Positions 5,744 to 9,725 of a stretch of 9,725 nucleotides of DNA are shown here, piece after piece. The position numbers were made by a program, and so were the translations under genes. Origin of the DNA: JANRLJ01 sp034437895 (GTDB taxonomy: Bacteria; Chloroflexota; Anaerolineae; Aggregatilineales; Phototrophicaceae); the NCBI GenBank assembly GCA_034437895.1, contig DAOTTO010000380.1, positions 1 through 9,725 of the forward strand, given 5' to 3'. Below the pieces are notes generated by a model, which had not been told where the DNA came from, did no database searches, and was given only the letters and a program-made list of their open reading frames with translations. Each line of letters begins with the position of its first letter. The stretch's first letter is position 1.

Positions 5744-7185
5744 ATCAATGATCGTGCTTTAATCTGCAAATAGCGGTTGACGACTTCCATCGTTAACTGT
5801 TCCGCCGCGACATCGAGCGTAAGTACACCGCGCCGCCCCAAATTTTCTAGCACGAGGCGGCGCTCGTCAATCAACTGCTCGGCGACGGCGCGTTGATAAA
5901 CCGTATCCGAATCGTGCGGTTGATAGGCGGCGACTTGCCCCAGAATCGGGTCACGAATCGTCACCAGCAGCGGCAGATGGCGCGGTGCGAGGCGCGGCAG
6001 ATGAGTCAACAGTGACTCGCCAGCGCGGGAATCACTTAAATCGGTGAACAGCACTACAAGTGAGCGCTTGCGATTTTGTACGCCCAAAAAGGTGATCGCT
6101 CGCCCATAATCCGCCTCGACAGGTTGGCTTTCCAGCGCGTACATCGCTTCCAGCAATCTTTGAAACTGCGCCCGTCCCGCGCCCGGCGCATAATAACTTT
6201 GCACTTGATCGGCAAAGATCAACAGCCCGACTTGATCGCCCCGCAATGTCGCCACATAGCTAAACAACAAAATGCTGTTGATGACAAAATCGACTTTCGC
6301 CATATTCCAGCTTACGCCATCAGGATCATCTACACGAATGGGCGAGCGCATCATCCGCCCAATATCGACGGCAATCAGCACACGCTGGCTGCGTTCCGGT
6401 TCATAATCGGTACTGATGGGCTTACCGCGTCGGGCGGTGGCTTTCCAGTTGATGCTGCGATAAGCATCATCAGGCGTATAATCGCGCAGACTCTCGAAGG
6501 CCGTCCCTTCGCCCCGCAGCCGCACCCCGCGCAATCCAATTTCCGCCAATTGATCGCGCCGTGCCAATAGATCGTAAGCGCGGATTTCGTGCAAATTTGG
6601 GTAGACCTTCACCGGCGCGGCGGCATTGATTTTGGCCTGTCGCACATAAAAATTAAGCGGGCCGTTCCAGCGTAGATTCAGATTGCCAAAAGCAAAATCG
6701 CCGCGTTTAAGCGGGCGGACGTGGTAGCTGAGTTCGAGCAGCTCATTGGGACGAATCGTTCCGCTTAACAGGGGAAACGTCACCGCCAAATTTCCTCTTT
6801 GTGTAAGGGGAGAAGCCTTAAACGTCCCATTAGTCCCGTTTTGTTCCCCCTCCTTGAGTTCGGGGAGGGGGCTAGGGGGTGGGGTTTTGGATACAACAAA
6901 CAACAATGGCGGCTCATCGCGCACACTGAGGTCAATCGGGCGCGGGCTGCGCGTCGAGATGCTAATCGTGATTTTATTTTGCACACCGAGCGAAAGTTTT
7001 TGATCGTGCAGCCGCTCGACTTTAAATTGTGTAATCGTGCCAGCCGTGCGCCGATCCAGAAAGAGCAAAAAAGCCAATCCAAGCCCATAGACGATAGCGA
7101 TAGGCGTGAGCCATGCGAAAGCTGCCGCCAAAATCAGCAGCGCCGGAACACCGAGCGAAAACACAAAAAAACGTGGGGTTAGCAT
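5740..7185 (-). CDS. DUF58 / VWA-like membrane-anchored protein with an in-frame repeat insert
   Basis: A 481-residue protein with N-terminal hydrophobic segments at about 6-25 and 27-43 and a beta-rich region up to about 190. The DUF58 core has FESLRDYTPDD then SINWKATARRGKP (230-256). A VWA-type fold follows: AVDIGRMM (272-279) stands where the metal-site DxSxS motif occurs, here D-I-G-R-M, as is common in DUF58, and FTDLSDS (380-386) lies further on. DUF58 proteins are encoded next to MoxR ATPases and are thought to be their membrane-side clients or partners. Residues about 100-131 (TPPPSPLPELKEGE and a Gly/Asn/Thr-rich stretch) look foreign and derive from a palindromic DNA repeat. The ATG follows the STAS-like gene by 17 nt, with only a weak AGG upstream, so co-translation is likely. 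The stop overlaps that of the VOC gene. Confidence 0.92.
   Translation of the reverse strand: MLTPRFFVFSLGVPALLILAAAFAWLTPIAIVYGLGLAFLLFLDRRTAGTITQFKVERLHDQKLSLGVQNKITISISTRSPRPIDLSVRDEPPLLFVVSKTPPPSPLPELKEGEQNGTNGTFKASPLTQRGNLAVTFPLLSGTIRPNELLELSYHVRPLKRGDFAFGNLNLRWNGPLNFYVRQAKINAAAPVKVYPNLHEIRAYDLLARRDQLAEIGLRGVRLRGEGTAFESLRDYTPDDAYRSINWKATARRGKPISTDYEPERSQRVLIAVDIGRMMRSPIRVDDPDGVSWNMAKVDFVINSILLFSYVATLRGDQVGLLIFADQVQSYYAPGAGRAQFQRLLEAMYALESQPVEADYGRAITFLGVQNRKRSLVVLFTDLSDSRAGESLLTHLPRLAPRHLPLLVTIRDPILGQVAAYQPHDSDTVYQRAVAEQLIDERRLVLENLGRRGVLTLDVAAEQLTMEVVNRYLQIKARSLI
6793..6888 (-). repeat. Palindromic intergenic-type repeat inserted in frame in DUF58
   Basis: Read leftward, the segment starts ACCCCACCCCCTAGCCCC and continues with a C/G-rich hairpin: 6846-6853 CCCCCTCC pairs with 6864-6871 GGAGGGGG, with a 10-nt loop. 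A degenerate second hairpin lies at 6794-6812 (CCTCTT against AAGGGGAG). This design is that of dispersed repeats normally found between genes in several bacterial phyla (from memory, not searched). It adds about 32 codons without breaking the frame; one alternative frame would meet TAG at once. Exact boundaries are estimated. Confidence 0.7.
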
Positions 7186-7202
7186 AAGAACCTATGGGGA
7201 GT

Positions 7203-7589
7203 CTATGACGAGCGCTGTTCATAAATCAAGCGATGGGCTTCTTCCGGTGATGCGACGAAAATAAAATTCGGTGGCCTAAACGCCCGCCCATAGACCTTGA
7301 TGAATAGATTAACAAAATTCATGACAGCCGAGGAGCCGCCGATGAAGATAATCATCCCACCATTAGGATGATTTATCTCGCCAACCCGTTTAAATCGGGT
7401 GACTGCGCCCGGCGGTGGAAAGCCGCCATTACGAATGTCGAACACCAAATCGACTGTTTGGGAAGCGCTGTCCAGCATAATAATCATCGAATAAAAGACA
7501 GCATCAAAATCGCCCCAATTCCAGGGTTTTTGATAGGTGATGCAGATGATTTTGTTATCTGTGCCTTCCCAATCAATTGTAATACCCAT
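7203..7589 (-). CDS. Hypothetical protein, possible STAS / SpoIIAA-like fold
   Basis: A 128-residue soluble protein I do not recognise by family name. Its pattern of predicted elements alternates: strands ITIDW and IICITY (3-19), helix WGDFDAVFYSMIIMLDSA (25-42), strand VDLVFDI (46-52), a PPPGAV turn and helix (58-70), strand GMIIFIGG (78-85), helix SAVMNFVNLFIKVYG (87-101), strand FIFVAS and helix SPEEAHRLIYEQ (109-125). This alpha/beta order resembles STAS or SpoIIAA-like domains, but no phosphorylatable Ser motif is evident. AGGTGA lies just upstream of the ATG. It sits 73 bp after MoxR and 17 nt before DUF58 on the same strand, so it is probably part of that operon and may act with the ATPase or the VWA partner. 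The fold is inference. Confidence 0.75.
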   Translation of the reverse strand: MGITIDWEGTDNKIICITYQKPWNWGDFDAVFYSMIIMLDSASQTVDLVFDIRNGGFPPPGAVTRFKRVGEINHPNGGMIIFIGGSSAVMNFVNLFIKVYGRAFRPPNFIFVASPEEAHRLIYEQRSS

Positions 7590-7635
7590 ACGTCACCTGT
7601 TGAATAATGTCGAATAAAGTGGCGATGCGTAACCA

Positions 7636-7641
7636 ATTATA
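7636..7641 (-). promoter_or_regulatory. Possible internal promoter (-10 box) before the STAS-like gene
   Basis: A perfect TATAAT on the minus strand lies in the 73-bp gap after MoxR, about 50 nt before the STAS-like start. No good -35 is seen at 16-18 bp (best TAACAC, three of six). It could give extra expression of the last two genes of the operon. Confidence 0.3.
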
Positions 7642-7662
7642 GGTCAAAAGCGTAAAATTGTG

Positions 7663-8616
7663 TTAGCGCGGGACTTCCAGCCGAGAGAGCAGCCGCTTGA
7701 ACACCGCATCCGCGTTTAAGCCTTCGATTTCGGCTTCAGGGCGCAAGATTACACGATGGCGCAGCGTGGGCGGGACGATGGCTTTAATGTCATCCGGCGA
7801 AACGTAATTGCGCCCATAAAGCGCCGCCCGTGTCTTAGAAGCTCGCAGCAGCGCCACACTCGCACGGGTGCTTGCGCCGAGTGTCAAATCGGGACTGGTG
7901 CGGGTCGCTTCTGCGATGGCGGCGATGTATTTCAATACGCCGTCTTCGACTTGCACCGTCTGCACGATCTGGCGGATGTGCGGCAGATGCTCCGGCTTCA
8001 GGATTGGGGTTAAGCCTGTCGCGGCGAGGTCTTGCGAATCAAAGCCGTCATGCGTCCGCCGCAAGACTTCGATTTCTTGCGCTAACGGCAGATAATCAAT
8101 CTGCACTTTGAACAGAAAACGGTCAAGCTGAGCTTCCGGCAGCGGATACGTCCCGTCCATTTCCACCGGATTCTGTGTGGCGATGACCATAAATGGCTGC
8201 GGGAGTTGCTGCGTGTCGCCGTCAATCGTGACCTGCCGTTCTTCCATCGCCTCCAGCAGGGCGGCTTGTGTTTTGGCAGGGGCGCGGTTGATCTCGTCCG
8301 CCAGCAAAATCTGGGTAAAAATCGGCCCACGTTTAAGGTTAAAGCGGCTGGATTGCAGGTCATAGACCACCGTTCCGACCACATCCGACGGCATCAAATC
8401 CGGCGTGAACTGAATCCGTCCGAACTGCGCGGCGATCATCCCCGCCAGCGTTTTGGCGATCAATGTTTTAGCGGTGCCGGGAGCGCCTTCTAAAAGGACG
8501 TGTCCGCGTGAAATCAGCGCGATAGCGAGCAGTTCAATCGCTTCATCCTGCCCCACGACGACTCGCGCCGCTTGTTCGCGCAGTGATTGCATTAAGCCTT
8601 GTAAACTTTCCGTCAT
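7663..8616 (-). CDS. MoxR family AAA+ ATPase
   Basis: A 317-residue MoxR-type ATPase of normal length. Walker A is GAPGTAKT (44-51), Walker B is ILLADE (103-108) within ADEINRAPAKTQAALLEAME, sensor 1 is IATQNP (145-150), and EAQLDRF (161-167) carries the arginine-finger region. The C-terminal lid has LGASTRASVALLRASKTRA with the sensor-2 Arg and ends RVILRPEAEIEGL. MoxR proteins form hexameric rings and act as chaperones or remodelling motors for VWA-domain partners; the DUF58 protein encoded two genes downstream is the obvious candidate. The ATG has a good AAGGAG 8 nt upstream (8625-8630). It follows DUF4350 by 107 bp, a gap that holds repeat-like sequence, so it may be read from its own promoter or by read-through. 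Confidence 0.96.
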   Translation of the reverse strand: MTESLQGLMQSLREQAARVVVGQDEAIELLAIALISRGHVLLEGAPGTAKTLIAKTLAGMIAAQFGRIQFTPDLMPSDVVGTVVYDLQSSRFNLKRGPIFTQILLADEINRAPAKTQAALLEAMEERQVTIDGDTQQLPQPFMVIATQNPVEMDGTYPLPEAQLDRFLFKVQIDYLPLAQEIEVLRRTHDGFDSQDLAATGLTPILKPEHLPHIRQIVQTVQVEDGVLKYIAAIAEATRTSPDLTLGASTRASVALLRASKTRAALYGRNYVSPDDIKAIVPPTLRHRVILRPEAEIEGLNADAVFKRLLSRLEVPR

Positions 8617-8723
8617 AGAGGAGACTCCTTATTAAAAAATGTGTGAGGAACGGGGTATTTTTAACCACAAAGTGCTACAGATTCGTGTTCTCTGTGATCC
8701 CAATATTTCGCATTTTTTGCGAT
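8617..8723. repeat. Spacer with repeat-like sequence between DUF4350 and MoxR
   Basis: The spacer holds TATTTTTAACCAC (8656-8668), nearly identical to TATTTTTTAACCAC at 2611-2624. It is followed by GTTCTCTGTGATCC (8687-8700) and a small hairpin TCGCA-TTTTT-TGCGA (8708-8722). These resemble the CTCTGTGGTT-type repeats elsewhere in the window. The MoxR ribosome binding site AAGGAG occupies 8625-8630. No clear promoter for MoxR could be assigned. Confidence 0.4.
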
Positions 8724-9725
8724 TTAATGTTTCCTCATCCATGCCGTTGCGTCTGATGCGGAACGGATGAGATCGGCCTCGCTGATGTTCTGCTGCGAGA
8801 GCCTTTTGAGCAGATCACGCAGCGCTGCGCCATCGACTTCAGCATCGCGCCGGACAATCGTTTCGACAAGCTGCTGATCGCTCAAGGCGGGGTCAAGCCC
8901 GTAATGCTCGATCAATCGGCGGCGCAGATTCCGGTGATAATGCCGCGCCATTTCCCCACGCTGACCGGAACGGCGATATAAATTCGCAATCGCACGGATA
9001 TATTCAAATGGCTCACGGCGCAGGCGGTCATCCGGCAGCGGAACAGCCACGCCAAAACGCCTTCCACGCAGCGCTAAAAATACAAACGTCAGCCCAACAG
9101 CCGAAAGTATCCCCCATCCCGGCACGGTTTGGAACAGCCAATTGCTGAGCGTCTGTTCGCTGCTGCCTGTATTGAGCCGTTCATCAAAACCGATTCGGGC
9201 GTTGGGCAGCACATCGGCTAAAAAATTCAAAATAAGTGCCGCGCTGTCTTTCTCCTGAATCCCAATATTGGTAAACGGGCGGACTCCGCCGGAAATCCAT
9301 ACCCGCCCCGCGCCTTCATCCACTGACGCGACAAGCGCAACATTGCCAATCGTCACATGCGCCACCAAATCGGTGCGCTCGGTTGTGATGCCGTAAACGG
9401 AACCCAATATCAGATTTTCAACGGGCGGGGTAGTCAACGTCGGGGCGGAAAGGGCGCGTCCGTTATTGCCTTGATCGCGGATCAGGGCGCTGGATGGCGG
9501 CAGTTCGGTAAAAATATTGAAAGCCGCGAGGATATTATTTTGCTCATTTCCCTCAAGCAAGGCAATCGGCCTCGTGCTGCTTTCTATGCCGACGATCAAG
9601 AGACCACCGCGCTGCACCCAATCGCGGATACGACGGGCGGCGACATCCGAATACACCTTATCGCCCAAAATGAATAATACATCAAGCGAATCAAGCGCGG
9701 AATCTGCCGACATCTGCTGGACGCT
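8724..9725 (-). CDS. DUF4350 domain membrane protein, 5' end cut by window
   Basis: The frame is open to the right edge (codons for S-V-Q-Q precede the first Met at 9713), so the true start lies outside and about 333 C-terminal residues are seen. Counting from Met9713, the DUF4350 part is DVLFILGDKVYSDVAARRIR then DWVQRGGLLIV (11-41), a Rossmann-like segment typical of the family, and ARIGFDERL (172-180) ends the extracytoplasmic region. A membrane helix at about 199-215 is followed by RRFGVAVPLPDDRLRREPFE, the conserved post-helix motif. A cytoplasmic helical tail with NLYRRSGQRGEMARHYHRNL runs to the end. DUF4350 proteins accompany MoxR and DUF58 in many genomes with unknown function. It is the first visible gene of the leftward cluster. 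Confidence 0.88.
   Translation of the reverse strand, partial: SVQQMSADSALDSLDVLFILGDKVYSDVAARRIRDWVQRGGLLIVGIESSTRPIALLEGNEQNNILAAFNIFTELPPSSALIRDQGNNGRALSAPTLTTPPVENLILGSVYGITTERTDLVAHVTIGNVALVASVDEGAGRVWISGGVRPFTNIGIQEKDSAALILNFLADVLPNARIGFDERLNTGSSEQTLSNWLFQTVPGWGILSAVGLTFVFLALRGRRFGVAVPLPDDRLRREPFEYIRAIANLYRRSGQRGEMARHYHRNLRRRLIEHYGLDPALSDQQLVETIVRRDAEVDGAALRDLLKRLSQQNISEADLIRSASDATAWMRKH

Noticed and set aside
6076..6570. 164-codon open frame on the plus strand opposite DUF58
   Set aside because: It is antisense to the conserved VWA and DUF58 motifs; its composition fits a mirror frame and no domain is recognisable.
6793..6888. Frameshift or assembly error in DUF58
   Set aside because: The frame is continuous, conserved motifs continue on both sides and the insert is a recognisable repeat type of a length divisible by three.
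6799..7182. 127-codon open frame on the plus strand opposite the DUF58 N-terminus
   Set aside because: It is antisense to the membrane segments and repeat insert, with an Arg/Gln/Lys-rich nonsense-like composition.
8206..8493. Plus-strand open frames opposite MoxR
   Set aside because: They are shadows of the highly conserved Walker A and B region of the ATPase.
9357..9677. 106-codon open frame on the plus strand opposite DUF4350
   Set aside because: It is antisense to the recognised DUF4350 reading frame and shows no domain.

Overview
The window looks like a chromosomal stretch of a free-living bacterium of roughly 50-55% GC. The best guess is the Chloroflexota (Anaerolineae or a relative). 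The basis is the SpoIIM / RDD / DUF58 / MoxR / DUF4350 gene set, SD-weak or possibly leaderless starts, and abundant short intergenic repeats of the 'CTTTGCG...' and 'CCCCCTAGCCCCCTCCCC' kinds. This assignment is inference from style; there is no rRNA or other marker gene here.

Layout from left to right: (1) 1-358 has no gene. It holds a strong hairpin terminator, a 67-bp direct repeat in two copies and the edge of a third, inverted copy. (2) 359-2521 (-) encodes a secreted penicillin-acylase-family Ntn hydrolase. (3) 2522-2715 is a spacer with repeat-like ends. (4) 2716-3684 (-) is a SpoIIM-family membrane protein. It is divergent, across only 23 bp, from an RDD membrane protein (3708-4478, +) that starts with TTG. 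(5) RDD is followed closely by an AraC-type regulator with a GyrI-like ligand domain (4487-5398, +) and a small VOC/glyoxalase-fold protein (5411-5743, +). These three form a probable operon. (6) Converging on it is a leftward operon-like run: DUF4350 (cut by the right edge, 8724-9725), MoxR AAA+ ATPase (7663-8616), an unrecognised STAS-like protein (7203-7589) and DUF58/VWA protein (5740-7185). DUF58 and VOC share their stop codons in one TTAA.

The MoxR, DUF58, DUF4350, SpoIIM and RDD genes belong to a conserved but poorly understood bacterial neighbourhood. There, a MoxR ATPase is thought to act as a chaperone or remodeller on VWA-type partners at the membrane. Here that set is split by an inserted regulator plus VOC module and carries an extra small STAS-like protein between MoxR and DUF58.

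The most striking sequence feature is a palindromic, intergenic-type repeat of about 96 bp lying in frame inside the DUF58 gene, where it encodes a Pro-rich then Gly/Asn-rich insert. A second notable feature is a good promoter for spoIIM placed so that its transcript would begin at the ATG. That promoter overlaps the RDD ribosome binding site and start codon.
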